64,000 nt of DNA. Origin: Phorcus lineatus (lineage: Eukaryota > Mollusca > Gastropoda > Trochida > Trochidae). Every line of letters starts with the position of its first letter. Position 1 is the stretch's first letter. Under the pieces are notes generated by a model. The model saw only the letters and a program-made list of their open reading frames with translations. It had not been told where the DNA came from and made no database searches. A program made the translations under genes and the position numbers. The DNA is taken from assembly GCA_921293015.1 (NCBI GenBank), contig OV121081.1:53965877-54029876 (forward strand), written 5' to 3'. Positions 12,531 through 22,845 of the stretch are shown here, in pieces.

Positions 12531-12960
12531 CTTTTCTGGAAAGTGGTGCATTTGAGATTTTCAACTTCTTCCTACATTTATTTTTGCAATTTCCTTGGAA
12601 ACGCAACATTTAATTCCGTTTCGTGATGAAAACTCAGAAACCTTAAGGTCTAGCTCAGTGAAACCTAGTATATGAAACAATATATATTAATCATGTTTTG
12701 TGGTGGCTTTTGGGGTTTTCAACTTCTTCCTATAATAATTATTATTATTCTTTGCGTTTTCCCTGAAAATAAAACTTAGAATTTTTATTTCGGACCAGAA
12801 CTAACAAAACTAAGAGACCTAGCTAATCAAAGCCGGGTTTCTGGATAAATCATCATGTGAAATGTGCCTTTTGGGATTTAAAATCTCTTCTTACATTTAT
12901 TGTTAATTTTCTTGGAAACGCAACATTTTATTTCGTTTCTTGACCAGAACTAAATAACTA
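12531..12960 (+). repeat. Degenerate tandem repeat, three copies of about 165 bp
   Basis: Three diverged units begin near 12538, 12703 and 12868. The block order is TTTTCAACTTCTTCCT or its variant, then a T/A-rich run, then TTGGAAACGCAACATTT or CCCTGAAAATAAAACTT, then TTTCGTTTCNTGACCAGAACT or similar. The third unit is closest to the first. No coding potential; unrelated to the transposons in the window as far as can be seen. Confidence 0.6.
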
Positions 12961-13269
12961 TTTTCATTACCAATGATCAGTTTATGATAGTTTTCAACTG
13001 AAAAATAGAGTTATTAAGGGGGTGTCTCAAGAATACAGCTCCATAGCTATTGTTCAATTTGTTTCACACCCTTATCACTAGGCTTGAAATATACCCGACT
13101 AATAATTTTTCTAACATCACTCGTCATTTTACGTTTGAGTAGTTCTTACCATCTCTTTGATCTATTATTTTCCATGGCTGGACATACGCAGCCTACTATT
13201 GGTGATTGAGAAAAAAAGATAAAACATGATGGGCGAGATATGCAACATAATTTTGAGATTGGAATACAT

Positions 13270-13600
13270 GTGTCATTTGCCAATTGTCACGACTTCACAG
13301 AATAACACACACCATTATAGTATTTCCAAAAAAATAGTTCATTATCAACTTGGTCTTTGTGATGCATGTATCTTTTTTGTAACACCACAGAGTGAAACTC
13401 GGACATGTTTTATGTGGTTCACTAACGCAGGAACGGAAATAAGCTATCATGATGTAACATGATGGAAACAATTTGCAAGGAACTAAGAGGTTTTATTTAC
13501 AAAATGACACGACTTGACTTAATAACACACGTCATTATAATGTTACTGAGTAATGCTATATTATCAACAAGGTCAATGTGATTTATGTTTTCAGTATGTC
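13270..13600 (-). repeat. Family D degenerate dimer in reverse orientation
   Basis: Read on the minus strand, this segment gives the blocks of the 9238-9640 dimer in the same order twice. CATAAAACATGTCC, GAGTTTCACT, a CATCACAAAGACCAAG block and ATAATGGTGTGTGTTATT lie in one copy (13425 to 13290). TAAATCACATTGACC and ATAATGACGTGTGTTATTAA lie in the other. The linker block TTTCCATCATGTTACATCATG is present between them. Thus a dimer, not a monomer, exists in both orientations about 4 kb apart. Confidence 0.55.
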
Positions 13601-14042
13601 TATTACTCATGGATAACTAATGAAGAAAGGAAAAAAAATTGAGGGAAAACAGATTCAGCAATTGGTTAAAATTTAATGGCTCCAGACTAATTTGCGAATA
13701 TGTTCTGTATTGCAAATTATGGGACAGAGTTGATAAACATCCTTACAAGGACATTAGACAGAAATGTCCAATATTTACAATAACTATCGAACGTCCTTAC
13801 ACAGAACATTTTAACAATGGAAATACCAAACGGCATGTTTTGTTCTGAAAATGACTTGTGTCTAATATCAATTTACATGCATAGAGGCATCTAACTTAGT
13901 TGAGATATCATTGTAAAAGTTATTTAGTTTGATAGACATAAAGAATTTCATTTTCAAAATACAATATTCAACAAGGTAGGATGTTTTGAGAAACTTGAAA
14001 CTACCATTTTCTGTACAATCCATACAATAATTTTAACTTCAT
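13601..14042. other. Short AT-rich spacer, no feature
   Basis: A 69-codon frame at 13639-13848 lacks any recognised motif and has chance-like composition. Nothing else seen. Confidence 0.5.
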
Positions 14043-14640
14043 TTAAGTTTTTCCAGTGTATTTTTCATTGCACCCAGAGCATGTGATGACATAAACAACA
14101 TTTTTACTGTTACAATTAAAATTTTGTCTTACAGAAAACACTTTACTTTCATTCATATGTACAGAAGAGCCTATTATGATATTTTTACATGTAAGACAGC
14201 GTGAATCACCACATTTAGATACAGTTGGTTCATGCTCTGGGTGCAATGAAAGATCCATTGGAAAAACTGAAATGAAGTTAAAATTACGCATGAATTTACA
14301 CAGATCTCAGATTAATCATCCAAAAAACCGTACAATTCCATTGAGTAAACAGTTAGCTGAGTGTGGAAACGGGCATTTTTCAGTTTTAAAATGTATGAAT
14401 TAAATTTTGATAACAATAAACTTTTAGAAACAAAAGAAAGCAGATTTATCAAAATGTTTTCACCAAGGTTAAATTCTAGAACTTAATGTTTTGCTGTACA
14501 TGTATATCCTATTGTAACCTATATTGTGACGTATTAATGTAATGACATCATGTTGTGCACGATGACGTTGCTTGGCAACGCATTATCCGTTGTATGTATG
14601 GCCTGAAGAGGCTCGTTGAGCTCGTTTTTAATTCTAACTT
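14043..14640 (+). mobile_element. Penelope-like element 3' part (GIY-YIG endonuclease) with internal inversion
   Basis: On the plus strand from about 14233, the sequence encodes the C-terminal half of a Penelope-type GIY-YIG endonuclease: CSGCNE followed by an R-x-N-LH-x-SQI block, TIPLSKQLAECG, then a KESRFIKMF tail closing near 14487. The upstream half of the same domain, with the CGDSRCLTCKN zinc-finger-like motif and VVYVITCSGCNEKYTGKT, lies on the minus strand at 14043-14240. The two halves are therefore joined head to head, and the CSGCNE segment is present twice as a 36-base inverted repeat (14048-14083 and 14231-14267). The tail includes GGCCTGAAGAGGCTCGTTGA near 14597, which resembles a worn hammerhead core. 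A fragment only; no reverse transcriptase remains. Confidence 0.7.
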
Positions 14641-14650
14641 CATATTTTTC

Positions 14651-14671
14651 TATATATATATATATATTATT
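14651..14671. repeat. (TA)n microsatellite between two Penelope-like tails
   Basis: About ten TA units. It separates the 3' tails of the plus-strand and minus-strand Penelope-like fragments. Confidence 0.85.
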
Positions 14672-14700
14672 TGAAAATAACCAACTGAAGATTGGTCTTC

Positions 14701-14757
14701 ATATAAGTTCATTACCAACCGGTTTCACAACATAGTGATCATCAGGGTAACTTATAC
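14701..14757 (-). ncRNA. Hammerhead-ribozyme-like sequence in the tail of a Penelope-like element
   Basis: Read on the minus strand from 14757. GTATAAGTT pairs with AACTTATAT at the far end (8 pairs plus one G-U). ACC then pairs with GGT, with a four-base bulge between these two helices forming stem I. The core is CTGATGA (14739-14745), a short helix II region, GAAAC (14722-14726) and the self-complementary ACCGGT, with GTT before the expected cleavage point between 14717 and 14716. Type I hammerheads of this form, with a very short helix III, are known from Penelope-like elements. Helix II is weak here (about two pairs), so the copy may be inactive. Its place just after an endonuclease remnant supports the call. 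Confidence 0.5.
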
Positions 14758-14889
14758 ATTGTGTTGCTAATGGTATAGCGTTAACAATGGCAAGGGACGT
14801 AATTCATGACGTCATATGCATACCACTAAAAATATATATAGTAAATGCGACGTCAACATGATTTAATATTAGTTACAGTTCAATTTAGG

Positions 14890-15480
14890 GGTATGTCCAT
14901 CACTAAAGAATCGTTCTTTAATTTTCCTCAGCATCTTCATTATCTGTGCGCATTTTGTAAATAGGACAGATTGTGAACTGGAGATTGCAATTCTTTGCGC
15001 ATTCATCGATATGTGCGCTCAGGGGTATACATCTATAGTTTGGTGTTTTAATCTGTTGTTTATGCACTCGGACTCTCGCCCTTAATGTATCCCCCTTTTG
15101 ACCAATATACTCTTTGCAACAACCAGCGCATGTTATTACATATAATAGATTTCTTGAGGCGCAAGACATATTTTCCATTATTTTGAATTTTGAATTATTC
15201 CTAAAGGTGAATGAATTTAACTCTAAATTGTGTGTACATGTGCCGCAATTCGGCCTATCACATTTTGTGATATTTTATATATACCAACTCTACGTACTTT
15301 TAAGCTACTCGATAAAGCCATCCCAATCTACAATTTTCAGACCCTCTATAGAAAATAATGTGTGCATACTTTCCAAAAATGGCAGAAATATGTTCACAAA
15401 GCAATTAAACAATCACTTACATCTACACGTTCCCACAGTCAATAATAGCAAATGCCCTAGACGTCCCTTCCCGAAATCAA
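14890..15480 (-). mobile_element. Penelope-like element 3' part (zinc-finger linker and GIY-YIG endonuclease)
   Basis: Minus strand. The clear part is 15178 to 14918: LLYVITCAGCCKEYIGQKG is the GIY-YIG core, followed by LRARVRVHKQQI, RCIPLSAHIDECA and FTICPIYKM, the usual C-terminal blocks of Penelope endonucleases. Upstream (about 15290-15230) is CDRPNCGTCTHN, a C-x4-C-x2-C motif that precedes the endonuclease in this class. Further upstream is a GLKIVDW-like stretch from the end of the preceding domain. The endonuclease nicks target DNA to start reverse transcription. The reverse transcriptase proper is not seen. The open frame on the opposite strand at 15114-15488 is only the antisense of this. 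Confidence 0.75.
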
Positions 15481-15489
15481 TACCATAAT

Positions 15490-16090
15490 CTGTAAACAAT
15501 TACACATTGTTGTCATGTAGCAATCTGTCCTGTCTGCACTGGTAACGCAAGATCTCAGTTCTTATTACCCTTATGCTTATGAGAGTACAAATATCAAAAT
15601 CTCAACCTACTGATGTTGTCACTAATAACAAGATTATGTTTGAAAATAAACAAGAGCGTAAAGACCGAAAAGAAAAGAAAACTTTTCAGTTTGGTATAAT
15701 ATTGAAACAACCACACATTTCAATTCGTTAATTGTTTCTTATATCAAAATGTATATTGTTGTTGTTAAAATAGGCCAAACGCTTCTAAGAATGCATGTCA
15801 GTTAAGTGTTATTTACTTTGCTTCAGGTCAATGAAAACAGCCATACATGCACTAAATACAAAGATCACTGAAAAAACAAACATAATAATAATAATAGTGC
15901 ATATTTATATTGCGCACAAATCCACGCTCGAAAGCATGCTCATGGCGCATGATCGATCCAAAATCAATGTCATAATATACAGTCTTTTGAATTTCTTGCA
16001 ACGAATCATATGCCATGTTTATAGACATTGGAGAGTAGTACTCCTGTTAGAAATGAAGCATTACCATCAACATACATGTATATAAATAGG
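15490..16090. other. AT-rich spacer
   Basis: No element termini or credible frame; the 96-codon frame at 15795-16085 has no motif and low GC. Confidence 0.5.
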
Positions 16091-16232
16091 GGATACTAAA
16101 CGACCTTCCATTTAATACTATTTTTAATAAACGAGTTAATGATTGAGTATGAAATGCGCGAAAGCGAGTTTGATAACAAATCATTTACGAGTTTGATAAA
16201 AATAGTATAAAATGGAAGGAAAATTAGTATTC
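16091..16232. repeat. Foldback (hairpin MITE-like) element, family F
   Basis: The left arm starts GATACTAAACGACCTTCC and runs through AATACTATTTTTAATAAACGAG. The right arm is its reverse complement with a few mismatches (GAGTTTGATAAAAATAGTAT then AAATGGAAGG, ending near 16232). Arms are about 45-50 bases around a centre with GCGCGAAAGCGAG. The left half recurs at 42080-42170. GC-richer sequence with ATTGTGACGTCATAAG follows to about 16450 and may belong to the same larger repeat. Confidence 0.65.
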
Positions 16233-16450
16233 TGTTTATTACTTGACCTTAGTAATAAGGCATGCTTGCCGACAGTGTACTGAACGAAACATTTCCGCGA
16301 TTTGGCCGCCATTGTGACAGCAGCGCGAACATTGTGATGTCACAACCACAAAATATTGTGACGTCATAAGTGCAGTGGTATTACACTAGTTTTATATCGC
16401 CGTATAAATATTTCACTGCAGTATATTACATGGGCGAGTAATAAGCACTA
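16233..16450. repeat. GC-richer flank of the foldback, probable part of a dispersed repeat
   Basis: This flank contains GCCGCCATTGTGAC, two near-repeats of the form ATTGTGA(T/C)GTCA about 35 bases apart, and CACTGCAGTATATTAC. No coding frame. I group it with the foldback because the two abut and both differ in composition from the surroundings. Confidence 0.35.
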
Positions 16451-17038
16451 ATATACTCTTACCGTTGCATTGGCACTGGTTGACACTATTGTTGATAGCT
16501 CGTGATTTGCGTCAATAGTGTGATACTTTGCATAATTTTTACCAGTAACAGAACTGTAAGAATAGTACACAAACATCATAGTACATGAAACATTTAGTTT
16601 AATATGGTAAAGAAGACTGATTTAAATACAATACTATTTAAAGATAAGAAAAAAGAAAATCCAAAAGAAAGTAAAAAGCGGTAAGCTATAGCTATTACAG
16701 ATATGTCTTATTTGCAAAAGAGGCAAATGAAAGGAAAACATTGTTCAATGATTGTAAATAAAAGAAGTCTGGAAAAGTCAACACAAAGACGGATAAGGAA
16801 TAAGACATAAAGTAAGATAACAGTTTCATACGATGTTTAAAGAATGTGGCTTTCGGTATTGTCTTCTTATTGTTCAGGAATATTGATGATTAACTGAATG
16901 ATCTCACGCAAATGATAAAAAGAATCCTCTAAAACCCTTATATCCGTGTTTTGTCAGTTATTTGTAGATAATCAATGTCTATCTCTCGTTTGTTGCATCA
17001 CCTGAAAAATCAATGGATTTCTTAACCACATTCCTCTG
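16451..17038. other. AT-rich spacer
   Basis: No feature seen. A purine-rich run with repeated AAAGAAAA words at 16640-16680 is low-complexity sequence. Confidence 0.5.
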
Positions 17039-18054
17039 AAATGAATTTTACAGAAAGAAAAGAATCGATCTGAGGTGATCAGTAACGAATGTGTCCACCT
17101 CTAGCGTCTCCTCATGGATCTTAGAACGTTACTGAACACTGCCTTGCGCAACAAGGTGACGTTGAAGATCTTGCAACGCCTGCGGTGGATTAACTTGTTG
17201 ACGAACACGTCGACCCAGTTCCTCCCAGATGTGTTCGATCGGATTGAGGTCGGGGCTTCGCGGTGGCCAATCCAGGACTTGAACAGCAGTATTTGTGAGA
17301 CAATTTTGCGTCAGAACTGCTCGTTGGGGCCTAGCGTTGTCCTGCTGAATCGTTAGTCCAGGGCCGTGTCTCTGCATGAACGGAAGGAGAACAGGTTGCA
17401 AAATCTGATCCCTTTACTGGACAGCATTTAGGTTTCCTTGAACAACAACAAGTTGAGAACGATCAAGTGCACAGAAAGATCCCAAACCATGACGCTGCCG
17501 CCACCCAATCGTTCAATGTCATGTACGCAAACTTGGGCGTGGCGATCACCTTGTCTGCGGTAAACATGGGCCTTGCCGTCAGCAAATGTCAAGGTGAATC
17601 GAGATTCGTCATTAAAAACAATGGAATTCCACTGTCGTTGAGTTAACCTTAAGTGTCTTGTGGCCCACGCAAGACGTCTTCGGCGAGGAAGACGTGTAAG
17701 TTAAGGTCCTCTATAGGGTCTCCCTGCGCGAAGTCTAGCGGCATTTCTGAGGTTTTGGGGTTATCCGTCCACCAAACATCTCCCTTCTTGTGGAAGTTTC
17801 AGTTACAAATCTATTGCGAAGATGACAAAAGCGTATTGCTGCATCATCCCGGAGTGACGTCACACGTGACGCTCCTGGCCGCTGGCGGTCTGCAACTGTT
17901 CCCGTTTGATGCACCCTCATCCTGAGATTTGAAATTGTTTGTCGTGAACAGTTGAAGGCTCTTGCCACAGTGATCACAGACTGGCCAGCACAAAATTAAA
18001 CTTTCAATTTGTTTTTCCAAATGAGCTTCAATGTGCTTACTCAGTCCATGCAAA
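17039..18054 (-). mobile_element. Decayed Tc1-like transposon, family B
   Basis: Minus strand. The N-terminal part (17977-17735) gives a Tc1 paired-like DNA-binding region (FNCSRQTISNLRMRVHQTG and GASRVTSLRDD). A middle part near 17640-17600 gives NDESRFTL with the first catalytic Asp. The C-terminal part (17401-17129) gives QQDNARPQRA with the second Asp and SPDLNPIEHIWEELG with the Glu. Between the second Asp and the Glu lie 34 residues, so DD34E. Frame changes and stops break the gene, but all three catalytic residues survive. Both outer flanks align by eye with the plus-strand element at 49333-50079, which sets the ends. At about 1.0 kb it is shorter than intact Tc1 elements of about 1.5 kb. 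Confidence 0.8.
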
Positions 18055-18150
18055 CATATATATATTTAAGGTGAAAGTTCAATCAAGTGTACAGTCTTCA
18101 TAGTTAAAAGCGCTGATAAAAAACAACAGCACACAACATTTTCTCCTACA

Positions 18151-18191
18151 TGTTTCGATTTACTCTACTCCCTGAAGAGTAAATCGAAACA
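18151..18191. repeat. Perfect 16-base inverted repeat with CTGAAGA-CGAAAC
   Basis: The arm TGTTTCGATTTACTCT (18151-18166) and its exact reverse complement (18176-18191) flank a nine-base loop. The right half contains CTGAAGAGTAAATCGAAAC, which has the spacing of a hammerhead core with a very short middle helix. With perfect arms, a simple hairpin is the dominant fold. Confidence 0.8.
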
Positions 18192-20340
18192 CATATTTTT
18201 TTTACTATTGTAAACTTTTAAATAATTTGTTGTAAATCATTCTACACAAGAGGAAAAACAAGCCTTAAGTATCAAAATTGGTTTCTGTAATGTCTTTCCT
18301 ATAAGTCTTGTCTGAGATGAACATGAATGATGAAGGCAGTCCCATCATTAATAATAGCTCTCAATCATGAACGTTAATCCTACAGTTGTGCAACCATCTT
18401 TTAACCAAATCTATCGCCAAAATTATTGATACGGTCATAAGAATGTATATACACATTATCCTGGGTCTACACTAGTGTAGCCAGTGCAGACAGGACAAAT
18501 TGGGGACAAACAGGACTACCTGACAACTCTATCTAATAGTTTATGGATTATGCTATTGATTTGGGAGGAACGGATGCTTTGTCATTGATCGAAACACTTG
18601 TGGGAACATGTAGATGGAAGTGAGAGGTTAAGTGGTTTCGATACATTCGTCTGATATGTTTTGAAAAGTACCAACATCCCCCACCCCCCCTAATTTTGGT
18701 GTTAAAGGTTCGCAGTTGTCACAATAAGTTGTTATTTTTGAATCCTGAATCGATCTTCATTGGTTATTATATCGACAACCAATTTTACTTTCAGCAAAAT
18801 AAGATATAATAAACATGTGCCATTGACTCCCTTGTTATGTATAACGTATTTTTCATATTCGGATATTTCATAATATTGACATTCATTTATGTACTTTGCT
18901 GTATTTTGATATAAAAAGCCTTTGCTCAAACCGTCCCATTTACAATGTCACGTGTTAATGAACAATTCATTCTCTTGAAAATTTCAATATGATAGCGAAT
19001 AAAACTTGCAATGTCTACTTGTCTACTGGGGACTTAGTTCAAAAGATGGCTCTTCCCAACAGGATATAGGTAGCTGGTAAAGCAGTATGTTGGTGGTGAC
19101 CTTCTAGAGACAAATATGTCATCTTGGGTTATACAAGGGTAATAATGTTGCTTTATAAATATTAAAATTTTATATAATAAGTTATGTTCGTAATCATGAT
19201 ACATAGTTAATCTGGTAATGACATGACCAATGGCAAAATAAGTAGAAAATGTTGACAGATCGATGTCAGCTGTACTGACACAATTACAAGATAAAATTTA
19301 CCAACTGGCTCAATTTGTTGTTTGGGTTTTGTTTAAGTTGATTAGAATGTATGTCTCCAATGTTTTTATCACTTATGATACTAATTCAATTTGGAAACAG
19401 AACATAGAAGGGAAAATTTGTAAAAAAAACAAATAAAATCAATAAGAAACTTGATAAGTCGTCTCCGAAAGAAATGAAAGCAATTATGTGATGAAATAGC
19501 TTTTTAACATGTATAAGAATTAGCAAAACATGGGTTTATGTTTCCCTAATGAATATTTACTGCAAGAAGTCATGTAAATGTTAAAGATATGTGTGAAATG
19601 CTGATATCCGTTTCTTTTCAGCTTGTCATGTAGATTCATTGCCTATTCATTGCCTCTGTCTCATGTGTTGCCATCGTGTATTTAAAGATTCTAAATCAGG
19701 TTTGCATTTCTACAAAGGCGTTTTTTAAAAATAATGCGTATCCAATTTCATAGTTTGGTAGAAAAATCATTCAACAGTATCTCAACATCAAAGTCAGATG
19801 TTTTGTTTTAAATAATGACAAAGTACCTTACTTTAATCTTTAAGTATACAACCCTACCCTTAATTACTTGCCGTAACTAAAAATTTCTCTTCCTTCCCTG
19901 TTTAACACCACAGTGTCCGATGAAGGCGTGTGGTATCGCAATCAACTATTTTGTTAGTCAAATTCATAAAAAGAAAGAGACTTAAGTCTTGATATGTTTA
20001 AAAGATACCATGGGGAAAGGAAAGCAGTCTTTGACGCGATTATTGTTGATAAACTCCCGATATTATCGGTTTTGTTACAGTCATTTTTGGTTCATTTAAT
20101 GTCAACAGCTCTTTTTGTAAAGTTTCAGCTAGATAATGTTTCAAATAAAAATTTCCTTTGCGTGGCCATGCAAATAATACGCCCGTTTCTATTTATAGCA
20201 GTATACTGATATGGGGATGCCGTTTCGTTTATTTTCTGTATTGTCATTAATACATTTTTACTTTGTTTAATTGGTAACAAATGTTTTCTGAATCATCAAA
20301 GAAAACATTAAAAACTACTTTTACACGTTTTACATAATGA
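18192..20340. other. AT-rich stretch, no firm feature
   Basis: No repeats or transposon ends noticed. One acceptor-like site, TTTCTTTTCAG ending at about 19621, precedes a cysteine- and histidine-containing open stretch of about 33 codons in one frame. There is no independent support, so it is not called as an exon. Confidence 0.45.
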
Positions 20341-20604
20341 TCATGTATCTTTAATCAATGAAGTTTTGTTCAATGCAGAAGTATCATACATGTACATTAT
20401 CAATGTAAAACCCTCGTGGTCACCATTAACGTGATGCATACATGGTTTTACAAAGTCATATTGTAAGAAACTGTCACTACAACAATACAAGTTTGGATAT
20501 GTGAGATTTTGAATGTGTTCAACAAAAACCAGTCCTTGAAGATGTTCCCCGCCTTTATTATACTGTAATAAAATGTGGAGCACTGAACATGTACAACTTT
20601 TCAT
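20341..20604 (-). CDS. Unrecognised 87-codon open frame, possible exon
   Basis: Minus-strand frame with mixed, protein-like composition (Cys, His and Gly present, fewer Lys/Ile/Phe runs than chance frames nearby). Near its start is CACATTTTATTACAG, which resembles a splice acceptor, so the true coding part could begin at TATAATAAAGGCGGG rather than at the ATG. No domain is recognised and there is no second copy. It could be the 3' exon of a minus-strand gene or a chance frame. I keep it because its composition is less AT-driven than that of other frames of this length in the window. Confidence 0.2.
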   Translation of the reverse strand: MKSCTCSVLHILLQYNKGGEHLQGLVFVEHIQNLTYPNLYCCSDSFLQYDFVKPCMHHVNGDHEGFTLIMYMYDTSALNKTSLIKDT

Positions 20605-20936
20605 TGATGTCTACACGGTCGGGAAGGAGCTTTTTAAAGAATGAATAATGAAATCTCAATGAATTTAAGTCGTTATAAGTAAAATAGTTGTTATTGAATT
20701 GCTTGTGAAAAACACATTCTATCAGTGTAATAAACCTGACATACCACAGTGGTTATAACATTTTAATTTCACGTAGCAGAGTGGAAAGGTGAAAGTTCAA
20801 CAGTTTGACGTCATGTACTATTATGCAATGGTCTTAAATGTTCATTACCTTTTTGGTTATAATGACAATGACAACATGTGTAATGAAAAGAATATGAGTT
20901 GATTCGTGATAAATATTACCTTTCGCTCATTTCAGA

Positions 20937-20994
20937 AGTTAGAAACATTTATACTAGTCAGTCACGGCTGCACCGCTGTATGTGATAAACATGG
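20937..20994 (+). CDS. Candidate internal exon upstream of the terminal-exon array
   Basis: A good splice acceptor (TTTCGCTCATTTCAG) is followed by an open stretch that is GC-richer than its flanks. Read in phase 0, it gives a peptide beginning KLETFILVSHGC and containing TAVCDKHG. A usable donor, CATG/GTAATA, lies at 20994/20995. Ending there leaves one base (G) of a codon. The array exon at 22736 starts with two bases (GC) before its open frame, so the phases fit and would form a Gly codon. The frame would otherwise stay open to a stop near 21050. No domain is recognised. Support is compositional and positional only. Confidence 0.3.
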
Positions 20995-21050
20995 TAATAA
21001 TATGTATATGTGGAGAAGTCAAGGACTGATAAGGCCAAGGGAAGTGTGAG

Positions 21051-22726
21051 ACATCGGCAAATTTGTACATTGTAGTTAATAAAATTCTATTTGATCCCAA
21101 GGTTTAGCGTACATTTAAATTGTATAACTTACAACATAAACCTAGAATTGGCAATAAATTTGTTATTCAACTAGGAAGAATAACTGACTTCATCAAAATG
21201 TGTAGGTTTAAATAATGTCTATTGATAAATTGCGTCACATCGGCCATAGAGCAGTTGTGGTATCAAATTTGTAATGTGAATGTTAATTGTAACCATTAGA
21301 GATTTTATTATTTCAATTACCATTTGTAAGATATCAAACAAACATGTTCTATTGAAAGCAGTACCTTTTGACTATTAACTATTTTATTACGTTCATTTAT
21401 AATAAGACTTGAATTAAACTCCGTTGTATAATATTCGGAACCGAAATCAGAATCTGATTTCAAGGAGTCTAGATTGTATTTAAGCCAATAAAAACTTCGA
21501 ATTGTAAAAATATCAGACTCGAGTGTGGGTGTCACATGTTCATTTGGGGGCGGAAATAGATTTTCCCTCATAATACTGGTTCCATGTTGAAACGTAACAT
21601 GATGTTTATGTCAACATATTATTCTATAGCCTTACATAATAAATCATACCATCGAAAATCATTTAATATGATGGTTTACTTTCTAGTGTTAGAAAAGCAT
21701 TAGTAAATCCTCCATGCTTAAATGTATTAATGTTCCTGGAATCATAAATTCATGGCGTTCATTCCAAATTTTAATAAAGCCTGTTGAACTATCATTTCTC
21801 TTTTCTTCTTTCATTAATTATTTCATTCATTCATTTAATCAAATTTTCGCCGTCATACACAATTATCATATACATTTATAGAACTTGAACGTACAGTGCA
21901 ATTTTCATTTAGTATGAAATAGTAAGTACATAAGTTCATTTTTAAAAATCCAACTTTCAATCAAGCAAATACAAAATTCTTTACTATATCTTCTTCTAAA
22001 CAGAAAAGCTAGTTTTTTCTAAAGAGGTTATATGATTTTGACTACGATTGCTGGATTGATATAATGATAAGGTGAATAAAGGTATCAGACTACAAATGAA
22101 GAACACGCTTTTGAATGAATATCTATTCGCTAAATTAGTTGTAAAATATTTCTGCTAAACATTGTAAATCCAAATATCATGCAGAACAAATGATATAGAC
22201 AAAACTAGTTGTGATAAGTGGGTACACGGGCTACCATCAAGTATATTTCATAAAAAAACATTGGAAAAAGGGTGAAATGAAACAGTTGATGTTGGTGTGA
22301 TGTAAATGGTGTCATAAAACAATTAAAAAGACAGTTCAGATTAGGTTATGCAGTTGTTTAGATTGACACACATTGTTGGTAGCACTTGCAGTAATGGACA
22401 ATGCTATACTAAGGAAGAACATTAGAATTGTATAGAGGTTACTGACTATCGGATAAAAAGATCACGATAGTATATACATGTATAAAGGTACTAGCATGAA
22501 ACTATACAGAAAGCAGGATTTAGATTTCTTAAATTTTTACCTTGGCTCCTAGTCAAGAGGTCTGTGTTTTCTTTTGATGTTGTCAGAAATGAATGATTAA
22601 GATCCTTGTTCTTGACAGAGGTTGTTGTTATTTTATCCTGATTTGGAGTTACCTTGATGTTTTACCAATGTAATGGTTAACACATTCACATTGAGTGAGG
22701 TCAACATTACAAGCGGAATCGTCTTT
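21051..22726. other. AT-rich stretch, presumed intron of the candidate gene
   Basis: No transposon or repeat was seen. The 84-codon minus-strand frame at 21317-21571 has no motif. If the exon pair proposed here is real, this is its intron. Confidence 0.35.
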
Positions 22727-22735
22727 GTTTCATAG

Positions 22736-22845
22736 GCTTGGCAACGATTAGCGTTGAGAATGCGCTAGACAGATTCACCATTCTGAAAGACGAAATACAT
22801 GTTAGCTTGCCGTTTAAGTTGGCGTCGCATGTGGTGTTTGGCTGA
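22736..22845 (+). CDS. Candidate 3'-terminal exon, array copy 1
   Basis: CTTTGTTTCATAG ends at 22735 and reads as a splice acceptor. After two bases, a frame of 35 codons stays open to TGA at 22843-22845: it starts LATISVENALDRF, continues with ILKDEIHVSLPFKL and ends HVVFG. Its GC content is clearly above that of the flanks, where AT-rich stops are frequent. Downstream, AATAAA occurs at 23278-23283 and 23315-23320, giving a 3' UTR of about 430-475 bases. The mixed hydrophobic and charged composition looks protein-like, but I recognise no family. Copy 1 has Ile where copies 2-4 have Lys (KDEI versus KDEK). A proposed partner exon is at 20937-20994. Confidence 0.45.

Noticed and set aside
15114-15488. 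124-codon plus-strand frame
   Set aside because: Antisense of the Penelope-like endonuclease, which is clear on the minus strand.
17114-17925. Plus-strand frames of 80-90 codons
   Set aside because: Antisense shadows of the family B Tc1 transposase.
19622-19703. Possible exon with several Cys and His codons after TTTCTTTTCAG
   Set aside because: The phase does not fit the next candidate exon and the donor (CAG/GTTTGC) is poor.
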